From Maritimibacter sp. (lineage in GTDB: Bacteria > Pseudomonadota > Alphaproteobacteria > Rhodobacterales > Rhodobacteraceae): a stretch of DNA of 56,303 nucleotides. The stretch lies in NCBI GenBank assembly GCA_002701395.1, contig NZVC01000043.1:62601-118903 (forward strand), written 5' to 3'. The position numbers and the translations under genes were made by a program. Position 1 is the stretch's first letter. The number at the start of each line of letters is the position of its first letter. Under the pieces are notes generated by a model. The model was not told the DNA's origin and ran no database searches. It saw only the letters and a list, made by a program, of their open reading frames with translations. Shown one piece after another: positions 19,682 to 28,948 of this stretch.

Positions 19682-19705
19682 TCACATTCACAGGATGTAA
19701 TGTGA
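19682..19705. promoter_or_regulatory. Inverted repeat, operator candidate between arsR and lysR genes
   Basis: Perfect 7-bp arms TCACATT / AATGTGA separated by 10 bases. It lies between the divergent ArsR and LysR genes, 87 bases upstream of the first and about 150 upstream of the second. The form suits a dimeric regulator. Confidence 0.4.
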
Positions 19706-19856
19706 TGGCCCCCCGGTTTCAAGGGTTCTCGGGCGGGTTGGTTACCGTATCGGCCCGTCTTTGCGCACCGGGGCCGCGACAGTCGGCGGGCAATGGGCTA
19801 GACAGCGGTCTGACCCCTTTGTCCGCTGTCCGCCCAGCCCGACCGAAAGACCCGTG

Positions 19857-20783
19857 ATGTCCGCCATTTCGAAGGAAATCCGCTCGTTCCTTGTCGTCTC
19901 CGAGGCGGCCTCGATCCGCGAGGCGGCGCATCGGCTGAACATCTCGGCGCCCGCCTTGTCGCGGCAGATGCAGATCCTTGAACGCAGTTACGGCACGCGG
20001 TTGCTGGTGCGGACCGCCGGTGGCGTGTCGCTGACCCCCGAGGGCGCGCTGCTGCGGGCCGAGGCGCAGCGGTGGGTAGATGCGGACGCCGCCTTTGTTC
20101 AGCGCCTGCACCGAGGCGACAGCGGCAGCCGCAAGCTGCTGCGGCTGGGCGCGATGGAGGGGCTGGTGACGCCTGTCGTCCCGGCACTGGTGCAATGGCT
20201 GGAGCGGCATTTGGGTCCGGTCGAGCTTGACCTTGTCGTCGGCTCGAACCCGCTTCTGCACGAGAAGTCCGAGGCCAGCGAACTGGACGTGGTGCTGGCC
20301 TACAACCTGCCTCGGCTGGCGCATTTGTCCATCGTGGATGGCTTCGACTATGAACTCGGCGTTTGCCACGCGCCGGATCTGGGGGTTGAAGGCAGTGGCC
20401 CGATCACGATGCAAGAGGCGTTGCAGTGGCCGCTGTGCCTGCCAAGCGCGGCGCTGTCGATGCACACGCGCCTGATGGCCGAGATCCTGAGCGTTCGCGT
20501 CAACCCGAAGGTGGCCTTGAACACAAACAGCATCGGCACGATCCTGAGCTTCCTGCGCGACGGCCACGGCATCGCGTTTCTGCCGTGGCCGGACGTGTCG
20601 CAGGACGTCGAGGCCGGGCGGCTTGCGTTCCGCCCGATCCGCAGCCGCCGCATGACCGAACGCCTAAGCCTCGCGCTGTGTCGCGGCAACGCGCTGGGCG
20701 ACGCCACGGGGCGGGTGCTGGACGAGATCCGCGCGGTGATCGCGGGGCTGGCGCAGGCGGGGTCTCGCCCCCCTGACGCCTGA
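19857..20783 (+). CDS. LysR-family transcriptional regulator
   Basis: DNA-binding regulator of 308 residues. The N-terminal helix-turn-helix reads FLVVSEAASIREAAHRLN then ISAPALSRQMQILERSYGTRLLVR, the standard LysR pattern; the rest is a periplasmic-binding-protein-like effector domain (SIGTILSFLRDGHGIAFLPWP). ATG 19857 gives the family-typical N-terminus; upstream in-frame codons back to 19761 are not supported. Its 3' end converges with the oxygenase gene 50 bases away, so it is not obviously its divergent regulator. Confidence 0.88.
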   Translation: MSAISKEIRSFLVVSEAASIREAAHRLNISAPALSRQMQILERSYGTRLLVRTAGGVSLTPEGALLRAEAQRWVDADAAFVQRLHRGDSGSRKLLRLGAMEGLVTPVVPALVQWLERHLGPVELDLVVGSNPLLHEKSEASELDVVLAYNLPRLAHLSIVDGFDYELGVCHAPDLGVEGSGPITMQEALQWPLCLPSAALSMHTRLMAEILSVRVNPKVALNTNSIGTILSFLRDGHGIAFLPWPDVSQDVEAGRLAFRPIRSRRMTERLSLALCRGNALGDATGRVLDEIRAVIAGLAQAGSRPPDA

Positions 20784-20833
20784 CGTCTTACGGCGCGCGG
20801 CCGGGCCGTCGAAACGCCCCGGCCGCAGCTGTG

Positions 20834-21823
20834 TTACTTCTTCGCGAAATTCGCGCCCAGCCGCATTTGGATATAGTCATGCGCGGTCATCGGCTCATAC
20901 TTGCCTTCCGGCCCGGCCAGCATGGTGTCCATGTTCGCCTGCGCGAAATAGGCGATGGAATAGCGCGGGCCGAGGTATTCCTCGGGATTCGGCATCCGCA
21001 CCCGGTGCAGGTTCGACAGCAGCTTGTCGTCGGACCAGCGCATCAGCATGTCGCCGATGTTGCAGGTGATCACGCCACCCAGCGGCGGCACGTCGGTCCA
21101 CAGGATCGCGCGGCCCTTGCTGTCCTTGCCGGGGCAGACCTGAAGCCCGCCCTGTCCGGCCTTTTGGTGCAGCAGCGTCAGGCAATCGAAGTCCGTATGC
21201 GCGCCCGCCCGCCAGAACTTGAAGTCCTCGGGCTTGGCGTCCTCCATCCCAAGATAGTGGATCAGCCGCAGGGTCGACTGATACTCGGGCGTGTCCGGCG
21301 CGTGGCCTTCGGTGAAGAAACCGGGGCCGAAGTCCAGCCGCTCGGCGAAGCAGTCCAGCACCTTCATCGCCAGCGCCCAGTTGTGGCGCTCGAACGCGAG
21401 CATGGTTTCGCGGAAGCCGTTGAGTTCCTCCCCGGTCGGCCACAGGCCTTTCATGCGGGGCAGGGTGATCTGGTAGCTTTCCTTCTGGTCCGCCGTCCCG
21501 GTCGAGGGCCGCACCTGCGCCTTGTATTCCCAGCCCGCGTTGGTGCCGGGCTTCAGCGGATACTGCGCCTTGGTGTCGGCGGGCAGGTCGAAGAACCCGG
21601 CGGACAGCAGGAAAGCCTCGTCGATCAGCTCTTGCGGGATGCCGTGGTTGGTCAGCTGGAAAAAGCCGATGCCGGTGGCGGCGTCCCAAAGCGCGTCGGT
21701 GATCTCTTCCTTGCGGTTGAAATAGTCCGACATGTCGATCTGCGGGATGTCGCGGTCGACTTCCTCGCCGTAGCCTCCGATTCTCGCCTCTTTCTGCAGT
21801 TCGGCCAGTGTCTGGTTGGTCAT
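20834..21823 (-). CDS. Isopenicillin N synthase-like 2-oxoglutarate/Fe(II) oxygenase
   Basis: Predicted non-heme iron dioxygenase or oxidase. The jelly-roll core shows the iron triad His209-x-Asp211 (AHTDFDCLTLL) and His273 (SNLHRV), and the RYSIAYF block at 287-293 that binds the co-substrate carboxylate in this family. The N-terminal dioxygenase domain has DIPQIDMSDYF and GFFQLTNHGIP. Its substrate is unknown; the family includes ethylene-forming, gibberellin- and penicillin-type enzymes, and the name does not imply antibiotic synthesis. A strong ribosome site AGAAGGAGA stands upstream. No biosynthetic cluster surrounds it. Confidence 0.87.
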   Translation of the reverse strand: MTNQTLAELQKEARIGGYGEEVDRDIPQIDMSDYFNRKEEITDALWDAATGIGFFQLTNHGIPQELIDEAFLLSAGFFDLPADTKAQYPLKPGTNAGWEYKAQVRPSTGTADQKESYQITLPRMKGLWPTGEELNGFRETMLAFERHNWALAMKVLDCFAERLDFGPGFFTEGHAPDTPEYQSTLRLIHYLGMEDAKPEDFKFWRAGAHTDFDCLTLLHQKAGQGGLQVCPGKDSKGRAILWTDVPPLGGVITCNIGDMLMRWSDDKLLSNLHRVRMPNPEEYLGPRYSIAYFAQANMDTMLAGPEGKYEPMTAHDYIQMRLGANFAKK

Positions 21824-22116
21824 GTTCGTCTCCTTCTATGTGAAAGGAGCAATGTCCGGCGCGCGCGGCGACGACTGCTTCTACTCCGGTGGGATCCCGT
21901 GCGCCGTCTTGGACGACGCGGGACAAGGCTACGATCCGCCGGGTGTACCAAAAAGCAAAAAGAATGCCACGCGGTGTAAGGTATTTTCGAACACCTGCGG
22001 TGGCGGGCGGGGGCGGGACCGGGCGGTCCGGTGCGCTGGGCGCTGCGTCGCAAGGATCGGGGCTGAACTTTCCCGCCGAACCTGCTACAGCCCCGCCACA
22101 CTGACCCGGATGCCGT

Positions 22117-23136
<1,020 letters not shown>

Positions 23137-23241
23137 CGCATCATCGCCCGAAGCCTCTGGCACGGGCTGGAAAAATCTCATGGACCTTCCCGCACGGATG
23201 CGGTTTTACGGAACGGCACCCCGTATCCAAGGACCGCTTCC

Positions 23242-24066
23242 ATGCCCGACACACTGCTTCTGATCCAGCTTCTTGTGATCCTGATGGTGATCGGCGGGAT
23301 CGCCGGGGGGCTGGCCGGGCTGCTTGGCGTCGGTGGCGGCATCGTCCTTGTGGCAGCGTTCTTCTATTCCTTTCAGGCGCTTGGCTACTTCGGCGAGCAG
23401 CTGATGCAGGTCTGCCTTGCGACGTCGCTGGCGACGATTATCGTCACCTCGGCGCGGTCGGTGCTGTCGCACAACAAGAAGGGCGCGGTGGACTGGGATG
23501 TGCTGAAAACCTGGGCGCCGGGCATCGCGGTCGGTGCGCTGATCGGCGTGCTGGTGGCGGCGCAGCTGAAGACGCGCGAGTTGCAGGTCATCTTCGGCAT
23601 CCTCGCGATCACCATCTCGGCCTATATGGCCTTCGGCCGTGTGCATTGGCGGCTGGGCGATACCATGCCCACCGGGATTGCCCGCGCGGCGTTTTCCCCG
23701 GTGGTGGGCTTCCTGTCGGTGCTGATGGGGATCGGCGGCGGCAGCTTCGGCGTGCCGCTGATGACGCTGTACGGCAAGCCGATCCACCGGGCGGTGGCGA
23801 CGGCTGCGGGCTTCGGCCTGCTGATCGCGGTGCCGTCGGTGGTGGCGTTCCTGTTCGTCACCATCGAGCCGGACTCGCGCCCGCCGTTCACCGTCGGCGC
23901 GGTGAACCTGCCAGCGTTCTTCATCGTGATCTGCATGACGCTGCTGACGGCGCCGCTGGGCGTGAAGTTGGCGCACCGGATGAACCCGGCGCCGCTGAAG
24001 CGGGTGTTCGCGGTGTTCCTGTTCCTCGTCGCGCTGAACATGATCCGCAAAGCCGTTTGGGGGTAG
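23242..24066 (+). CDS. TSUP-family (TauE/SafE) membrane transporter
   Basis: Inner-membrane protein of the sulfite/sulfonate exporter superfamily, 274 residues with about eight predicted membrane segments. The typical glycine-rich first helix is IAGGLAGLLGVGGGIVLVAAF, broken here as IAGGLAGLLG plus VGGGIVLVA, and a matching repeat in the second half is MGIGGGSFGVPLMTLYG, consistent with an internal duplication. The substrate cannot be told from sequence; sulfite or other small anions are possible. The gene starts 105 bases after dusA and ends just before a pair of strong palindromes. Confidence 0.87.
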   Translation: MPDTLLLIQLLVILMVIGGIAGGLAGLLGVGGGIVLVAAFFYSFQALGYFGEQLMQVCLATSLATIIVTSARSVLSHNKKGAVDWDVLKTWAPGIAVGALIGVLVAAQLKTRELQVIFGILAITISAYMAFGRVHWRLGDTMPTGIARAAFSPVVGFLSVLMGIGGGSFGVPLMTLYGKPIHRAVATAAGFGLLIAVPSVVAFLFVTIEPDSRPPFTVGAVNLPAFFIVICMTLLTAPLGVKLAHRMNPAPLKRVFAVFLFLVALNMIRKAVWG

Positions 24067-24120
24067 GGCGCAGAATTTTCTAGAAAATTCTGTGCCGCAC
24101 GATCTTCTGGAAGATCGTGC
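24067..24120. repeat. Two adjacent strong palindromes between convergent genes
   Basis: The first contains a perfect 22-base palindrome at 24071-24092 with centre TTTTCTAGAAAA, and its stem extends by further pairs to 24067-24096. The second, immediately next to it, has 11-bp arms GCACGATCTTC / GAAGATCGTGC around TG (24097-24120) and reaches the stop codon of the DUF1289 gene. Together they fill almost the whole gap between the two convergent genes and probably act as a bidirectional transcription stop. Confidence 0.75.
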
Positions 24121-24359
24121 TAACCGCCGTTTCGCTCGATCTTCCCACGCCGACCGCCGCGCCGGCGTTTCAGCAGATCCGCCCGGCCGGGAAGATCGGC
24201 GATGATGGCGCGGCGTTCGTCGGGGCTGAGACGCAGCCAGTTGCCGATCTCGTGCGGGGTGCGCAGGCAGCCGGTGCAGATCCCCGCCTCGCGGTGGACG
24301 ACGCATATCCGAATGCAGGGGCTTTCGACGTCGTCCCGGCTGCCCGGCCCGCCGGTCAT
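24120..24359 (-). CDS. DUF1289 domain protein
   Basis: Small 79-residue protein with the DUF1289 cysteine pattern: [11 protein letters not shown] then GICTGCLRT, that is C-x3-C followed by C-x2-C, which probably binds zinc or an iron-sulphur centre. [19 protein letters not shown] is the conserved family tail, followed by a basic end ([10 protein letters not shown]). Its start overlaps the ruvX stop by four bases (ATGA), so it is the last gene of the ccmI-ruvX-DUF1289 operon. Function is unknown. Confidence 0.85.
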   Translation of the reverse strand: MTGGPGSRDDVESPCIRICVVHREAGICTGCLRTPHEIGNWLRLSPDERRAIIADLPGRADLLKRRRGGRRGKIERNGG

Positions 24360-24826
24360 CCGCGCAGGTGCCTCAGCCGGTCCAGCGCCCCTTGCAGGAT
24401 GAAGCTGGCCGCGACGTGGTCGATGACCTCGGCACGGCGGCGGCGCGAGGTGTCGGCTTCCAGCAGTGCGCGCTCGGCGGCGACGGTGGACAGGCGTTCG
24501 TCCCAATAGCCGATCGGCAGGTCGGTCAGCTGCGACAGGTTGCGGGCGAAGGCGCGGGGGGATTGCACGCGCGGCCCCTCCGAGCCGTCCATGTTGATTG
24601 GCAGACCCAGCACGATGCCGCCCAGCGACCGTTCTGCCGCGATTTCCATCAGGCGGGCGGCGTCGGCGGTGAACTTCTTGCGCTTCACCGTCTCCATCGG
24701 GGTCGCGACGGTCAGCAGGCTGTCCGACACCGCGACGCCGATGGTCTTGGTGCCGAAATCCAGCCCCATCAGCCCGCGCATCGGGGGCAGAGCGGCGGCG
24801 AAGGCGATGAAGTCGTCGTGGATCAT
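24356..24826 (-). CDS. ruvX: Holliday junction resolvase-like protein RuvX (YqgF)
   Basis: RNase H-fold nuclease of the YqgF family, linked to pre-16S rRNA 5' end processing and possibly junction resolution. The 156-residue protein has the catalytic aspartate in [16 protein letters not shown] (Asp23), the middle block [14 protein letters not shown], and the conserved [16 protein letters not shown]. It overlaps ccmI and the DUF1289 gene by four bases on each side, so it is tightly coupled to both. Confidence 0.92.
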   Translation of the reverse strand: MIHDDFIAFAAALPPMRGLMGLDFGTKTIGVAVSDSLLTVATPMETVKRKKFTADAARLMEIAAERSLGGIVLGLPINMDGSEGPRVQSPRAFARNLSQLTDLPIGYWDERLSTVAAERALLEADTSRRRRAEVIDHVAASFILQGALDRLRHLRG

Positions 24827-26073
24827 TCGGCCACCCCTGCAAGCTGTGCGGCGGTGCGGATCAGCTCCAGCGCCTCGGGCGCGTCGGCGAAGACGGTCTG
24901 CGCCTCGGTCCAGATCGCACCGGCGCGGTCCAATTCCTGCACCACGCCAAGGGCGCGGATCAGGCGGGCCCAGTCCTCGGGCGGGCCACCGTCGGTCGCC
25001 AGCCGCTGGGCCAGCCCGTCGACCATGCCGCGTACCATCTGGTCGCGTTCCTCGGGTGTCAGGTCGGCCGCGGCGTCGATGTCGCCCTGCGACGGTCCCG
25101 GGCTGTCCGGGCCGACGATGGGCGGCGCCGAGGGCGGGGTCCAGCGCACGCCGGCCAGTTGCGCCACCTGCGGCATCTGCGCCAGCACCGGCGCGACCCA
25201 CGGGTCGTCCGGCGCGCTGTCGGTCAGCAGGCGGTCCCACGTCGAGAACGCAAGATCATAGCGGTGCACCTGCAGATGCAGAAGCCCGTCATAGTACCGC
25301 GCGGCCCCGTTCGCGGGGTCCAGCGCCAGCGCGCGGTCGATCGCGGTGCCAGCCTCGGACGAGACGATGCCGCCCGCGGCAAGGATCATCAGGTCGGCAA
25401 GGTCGGCATAGTCGTCGGCGGTCACGTCGTCGCCCTTCACCGCGTTCAGCCGCTGCTTTGCCGCGTAGGCGGCGGCGAAGTTGCCCAGCCGCGCCTCGTT
25501 CGTCACCAGAAGCTCCAGCCCTTGCGGGTCGTCGGGGTTCTCTTCCATCGCGGCGCGCAGCCGGTCCATCAGCTCGGCAAAGCGGGCGTCGGGGGTGATC
25601 TCGGGCATCGAGTTGGCGGCTGCGGCCTCTAGCTCGGCCTGTCGGCGCGCAGCCAGCAGTTCCTCGGCGGCGTTGATGCGGGCGGCCAGCGGCATGTCGG
25701 GATAGTCCGGCGCGCCAAGCGTCCAGTACAGCCCGAAGGCCCCGGCCAGCACGGCAACGCCGGTACAGACGGCGGCAGCGATGGACAGGCCGCGCGGCGC
25801 GGTCGCCTCGGCTTCGGCGGCGCGGGCGGTGCGGTCGGCGTCCAGCAGGCGGCGCGAGACTTCGACGCGCACCCGCTCGGCCTCGGCTTCGGTCAGGACG
25901 CCGCGCGCGACGTCGCGTTCGACCTCTTGCAGCTGGTCGCGGTAAACCTGCACGTCGTAGGCCGCCGCCGGATCCGCCGCCAGCGCCCGGCCACGCAGCA
26001 GGGCCAGCACCAAAAGCGCCGTCACCGCCAGCGCCAGCAGCGCGGATATGATCCAGAATGCCGAAAGTGCCAT
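24823..26073 (-). CDS. ccmI: Cytochrome c biogenesis protein CcmI
   Basis: Membrane protein that chaperones apocytochrome c for heme attachment. From the chosen start (AGGA just upstream), the first membrane helix is residues ~3-26 and a second is at about 90-112 ([20 protein letters not shown]). Between them the cytoplasmic loop holds a leucine-zipper-like [20 protein letters not shown], the typical CcmI start. The periplasmic part has TPR-like helices. The 416-residue length fits the alphaproteobacterial form. ccmC, ccmD and ccmG occur 18 kb away in this same window. Confidence 0.9.
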   Translation of the reverse strand: MALSAFWIISALLALAVTALLVLALLRGRALAADPAAAYDVQVYRDQLQEVERDVARGVLTEAEAERVRVEVSRRLLDADRTARAAEAEATAPRGLSIAAAVCTGVAVLAGAFGLYWTLGAPDYPDMPLAARINAAEELLAARRQAELEAAAANSMPEITPDARFAELMDRLRAAMEENPDDPQGLELLVTNEARLGNFAAAYAAKQRLNAVKGDDVTADDYADLADLMILAAGGIVSSEAGTAIDRALALDPANGAARYYDGLLHLQVHRYDLAFSTWDRLLTDSAPDDPWVAPVLAQMPQVAQLAGVRWTPPSAPPIVGPDSPGPSQGDIDAAADLTPEERDQMVRGMVDGLAQRLATDGGPPEDWARLIRALGVVQELDRAGAIWTEAQTVFADAPEALELIRTAAQLAGVAE

Positions 26074-26177
26074 GTGTCCTCCGTGTCCAGTGACCCATCT
26101 ATCCATTGCCGTCCGAACGCAAAACCCCAAATGGACCGGTGGCCGCTCACGCTTGCGTCGGGGGGCGCGGAATGTAC

Positions 26178-26199
26178 GATTTGCCGCATGTCGCAAATC
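26178..26199. promoter_or_regulatory. Inverted repeat upstream of soxB, operator candidate
   Basis: Perfect 7-bp arms GATTTGC / GCAAATC with 8-base spacer, located 83 bases upstream of the soxB start and about 105 bases upstream of the divergent ccmI start. Fits a dimeric regulator site for the sarcosine oxidase genes. Confidence 0.4.
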
Positions 26200-26281
26200 C
26201 GGCTGCAAGTGCCGCTGGCACGCTTCACACAAGGCCGCACCCGTTCCAGAAAGACCTGAAAGAAGCGAAGGGATTCGCCTG

Positions 26282-27526
26282 ATGAAACGCTATTCCGCCT
26301 TTGCCATCGCCCGAGAGGCATTTCGCCAGCACACCGGCTGGGAACGGGCGTGGTCGTCGCCCGAACCGAAGAAGAAATACGACGTCGTGATCGTCGGTGC
26401 CGGGGGCCACGGGCTGGCCACCGCCTACTATCTTGGCAAGAACTTCGGCATCACCAACGTCGCGGTGATCGAGAAGGGCTGGCTGGGGGGCGGCAACACC
26501 GGCCGTAACACCACGATCATCCGGTCGAACTATCTTCAGGACCCGTCCGCCGCGATCTTCGAAAAGGCGCGCAGCCTGTACGAGACGATGAGCCAGGACC
26601 TGAACTATAACGTGATGTTCAGCCCGCGCGGCGTGATGATGCTGGCGCAGACCCACCACGAGGTCCGCGGCTGGCAGCGCACGGCCCATGCCAACGGCCT
26701 GCAGGGCGTGACGACCGAGTACATCGGCCCCGAGCGCGTGAAAGAGCTGTGCCCGATCATCAACATCGAAGGCCCGCGCTATCCCGTTCTGGGCGCGCTG
26801 TGGCAGGCGCGCGGCGGCACCGCGCGGCACGACGCGGTTGCGTGGGGCTATGCGCGGGCCTGTTCCGCGATGGGGATGCACGTCATCCAGAAATGCGAAG
26901 TCACCGGCGTCCGGTCCGAGGGCGGCAAGGTGAAGGGTGTCAGCACCACCAAGGGCGACATCGATTGCGACAAGCTGGGCATCGTCGTCGCCGGGCATTC
27001 CGGCGTGTTGGCGGATATGGCGGGCTTTCGTCTGCCGGTGGAAAGCGTCGCTCTGCAGGCGATGGTCAGCGAGCCGATCAAGCCCTGCATGGACGTGGTC
27101 GTGATGGCCAACACCGTGCACGGCTACATGTCGCAATCCGACAAGGGCGAGATGGTGATCGGCGGCGGTGCGGACGGGTACAACAACTATACCCAGCGCG
27201 GCAGCTTCCATCACATCGAGGAAACCGTGCGCGCCCTGATCGAGACCTTCCCGATGATCAGCCGCCTGAAGATGCTGCGCCAGTGGGGCGGCATCGTGGA
27301 CATGACCGGCGACCGGTCTCCGATCATCTCGAAAACCCCGCTGGACGGCTGCTTCATCAACGCGGGCTGGGGCACCGGCGGGTTCAAGGCGATCCCCGGG
27401 TCCGGCTGGGCGATGGCCGAACTGATGGCCAAGGGGCAGTCGCCGCTGGCCGACGGCTTTGGGCTGGACCGCTTCCGCGCGGGCCGCTTCGTGGACGAAA
27501 GCGTCGCGGCGGGGGTGGCGCACTGA
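26282..27526 (+). CDS. soxB: Sarcosine oxidase subunit beta
   Basis: Catalytic subunit of heterotetrameric sarcosine oxidase, which demethylates sarcosine to glycine with hydrogen peroxide and passes the one-carbon unit to tetrahydrofolate. The 414-residue protein has the FAD dinucleotide fold DVVIVGAGGHGLATAYYLG near residue 34 and EKGWLGGGNTGRNTT; His in GGTARHDAVAWGYARA corresponds to the region where FMN is covalently held in this family. The C-terminus has the second FAD block GCFINAGWGTGGFKAIPGSG. Although an open frame extends upstream to 26048, ATG 26282 gives the family-typical MKRYSAFAIAREAF. Normally soxD follows directly; here it lies over 1 kb downstream. Confidence 0.95.
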   Translation: MKRYSAFAIAREAFRQHTGWERAWSSPEPKKKYDVVIVGAGGHGLATAYYLGKNFGITNVAVIEKGWLGGGNTGRNTTIIRSNYLQDPSAAIFEKARSLYETMSQDLNYNVMFSPRGVMMLAQTHHEVRGWQRTAHANGLQGVTTEYIGPERVKELCPIINIEGPRYPVLGALWQARGGTARHDAVAWGYARACSAMGMHVIQKCEVTGVRSEGGKVKGVSTTKGDIDCDKLGIVVAGHSGVLADMAGFRLPVESVALQAMVSEPIKPCMDVVVMANTVHGYMSQSDKGEMVIGGGADGYNNYTQRGSFHHIEETVRALIETFPMISRLKMLRQWGGIVDMTGDRSPIISKTPLDGCFINAGWGTGGFKAIPGSGWAMAELMAKGQSPLADGFGLDRFRAGRFVDESVAAGVAH

Positions 27527-27622
27527 TGCCAGCGGACCGGCGGGATCACTGCGTGCACGGCGTTTGCCGGTGCTCCGTCGGCGTTTCCCTGCCGATGGCC
27601 GGTGCCGTGCGGGGTCGGGCAG

Positions 27623-27648
27623 GGAACCGAACCGTTCTTATTCGCGTT
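27623..27648 (+). promoter_or_regulatory. General-stress (EcfG-type) sigma-factor promoter candidate
   Basis: GGAAC at 27623-27627 and CGTT at 27645-27648, 17 bases apart, match the alphaproteobacterial EcfG consensus GGAAC-N16/17-CGTT exactly. The start codon of the next gene is 33 bases downstream. A second exact match with the same spacer lies at 36373. Whether this organism has EcfG is not known from the window. Confidence 0.5.
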
Positions 27649-27680
27649 GGCTCGCCAACTGACGCGAAAGGAACGATTAC

Positions 27681-27992
27681 ATGGTTGATCAGAACATCCA
27701 GCGTGACCGCGAATACGTTCGCGAGACCAACACTTCGGGCGGCGGCATGTCCGTCATGGCCTTCATCGTCGGCGGGCTTGTCGTGCTTGTCGGCATCCTC
27801 GCTTTCGTCTTCTGGGGCGACCTCGACGGCAGCTTCGGCGGCGCCGGGACCAGCACCGGCGGCGGCGACGTGTCCGTCACCGTCGAAAGCGAAGCACCGT
27901 CCGCTCCGGCCGCAACTGACGGCGCGGCGGAAGAGACCGCAGCCCCCGACGCTGCGACGACTGGCGGCGCTGACGTCGAAGCCGGCAACTGA
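27681..27992 (+). CDS. Small single-span membrane protein between soxB and soxD
   Basis: 103 residues of unknown function. A polar, charged N-terminus (DQNIQRDREYVRETN), one membrane helix at about 24-44 (VMAFIVGGLVVLVGILAFVFW), then a Gly/Ala/Thr/Ser-rich acidic tail that is probably periplasmic and disordered. AAAGGAA seven bases upstream of the ATG is a good ribosome site. A stress-type promoter match stands just upstream, so it is probably transcribed on its own rather than as part of the sox operon. Small proteins of this layout are often stress-induced in alphaproteobacteria; this is an inference. Confidence 0.75.
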   Translation: MVDQNIQRDREYVRETNTSGGGMSVMAFIVGGLVVLVGILAFVFWGDLDGSFGGAGTSTGGGDVSVTVESEAPSAPAATDGAAEETAAPDAATTGGADVEAGN

Positions 27993-28252
27993 TGCCGGCA
28001 TCGCCCGCACCCTGCGGGCCGGACTTAGGGGGGCCGCGTGATGTTGCGCGGTCTCCCCACTCTGCGAATTTCGGCGGTTCGTCGCCCAACGCAGCCCAAA
28101 CGATCCACCGCAGACCGCCCCTTGGCGGCTGCTTGCCGAATAAATCGAACATCATTGGCGGCTTTCGGCCTGCCGCTCTTCCGGTCGGGAAACAGGCCTG
28201 TTGCCCAGCCTCGGGAAGCCCTACTTTCGCCGGGTCGAAAGGAGGGCGTTAC

Positions 28253-28540
28253 ATGCAAGACGTCCAGCAGTTTGCCCGGTCCTCGGACCTTTGGATCTGG
28301 CTGTGCGGCCTTGGGTCGCTTCTGCTTCTTGGTTTCATTCTTCCCGGCCCGTCGTTCGACGATGGCCGGTCGTCCGCCGCGCACATGGGCCCGCACACAA
28401 GCCCGTACGCAGCGGTGCGCCCCGACGCGCGTATCGACCCAAGTCCCGACATCCGGATGGGCAGCGCCATGCTGCTTCCGCGCATCGCGCCCGAGCCTCT
28501 TTTCGTCCCCGAGCTCGTCGCGACAGCGTCCGTCCGCTAA
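28253..28540 (+). CDS. Small single-span membrane protein, second insert in the sox region
   Basis: 95 residues, unknown function. One hydrophobic segment at about 13-31 (LWIWLCGLGSLLLLGFILP) near the N-terminus, followed by a proline-rich tail with no cysteine after residue 17. It may be a signal anchor or an uncleaved signal peptide. The start is chosen from AAAGGAGG seven bases before ATG, one of the strongest ribosome sites in the window; the longer open frame from 27992 looks non-coding. A perfect terminator follows 30 bases after the stop and ends just before soxD. Confidence 0.7.
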   Translation: MQDVQQFARSSDLWIWLCGLGSLLLLGFILPGPSFDDGRSSAAHMGPHTSPYAAVRPDARIDPSPDIRMGSAMLLPRIAPEPLFVPELVATASVR

Positions 28541-28570
28541 CGAATTCACCACCACTCACGACCACCTGAC

Positions 28571-28600
28571 GGGCGGGCATTTCCTGATGCCCGCCCTTTT
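28571..28600 (+). terminator. Rho-independent terminator directly upstream of soxD
   Basis: Perfect 10-bp stem GGGCGGGCAT / ATGCCCGCCC, loop TTCCTG, followed by TTTT. It ends 18 bases before the soxD start codon. It would stop transcripts from soxB and the two small genes before they reach soxD, A and G. Confidence 0.9.
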
Positions 28601-28618
28601 GCCATGCAGGAGCGCCCA

Positions 28619-28948
28619 ATGCTGATCCTGACCTGCCCCTACTGCGGAATAGAGGCCGACGAAACCGAGCTGTCTCCCGGCGGTGAAGCGCACCTGACGC
28701 GGGTCGGCCCCGGTTCGGACGACGCGGACTTCGAGGGGTATCTGTTCCACCGCGAGAACCCCAAGGGCGTGCACTTTGAACGCTGGCGTCACGCGATGGG
28801 CTGCGGCAAGTGGTTCCACGCCGCGCGCTGCACCGTGACGCTGGAGGTGTTCGGCACCTATTCGGCGCAGGTGACCGAGCCACCGGCGGAGATCCGCGAA
28901 AAGATCACGACCAAGCGACCCGGCTGGAGCTGGAGGGGTATCGAATGA
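28619..28948 (+). CDS. soxD: Sarcosine oxidase subunit delta
   Basis: Smallest subunit of heterotetrameric sarcosine oxidase; it binds zinc and has a structural role. The 109-residue protein shows Cys6 and Cys9 (CPYCG) and His58/Cys62 (WRHAMGCGKWFH), which match the zinc ligands known in this family. AGGAG six bases before ATG 28619 decides the start over the ATG at 28604, which would place the ribosome site inside the terminator hairpin. It overlaps soxA by four bases (ATGA). Confidence 0.94.
   Translation: MLILTCPYCGIEADETELSPGGEAHLTRVGPGSDDADFEGYLFHRENPKGVHFERWRHAMGCGKWFHAARCTVTLEVFGTYSAQVTEPPAEIREKITTKRPGWSWRGIE

Noticed and set aside
20834..21823. Isopenicillin N synthase-like gene as part of an antibiotic cluster
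   Set aside because: There is no peptide synthetase or other biosynthetic gene nearby; the family is broad and the neighbours are regulators and dusA.
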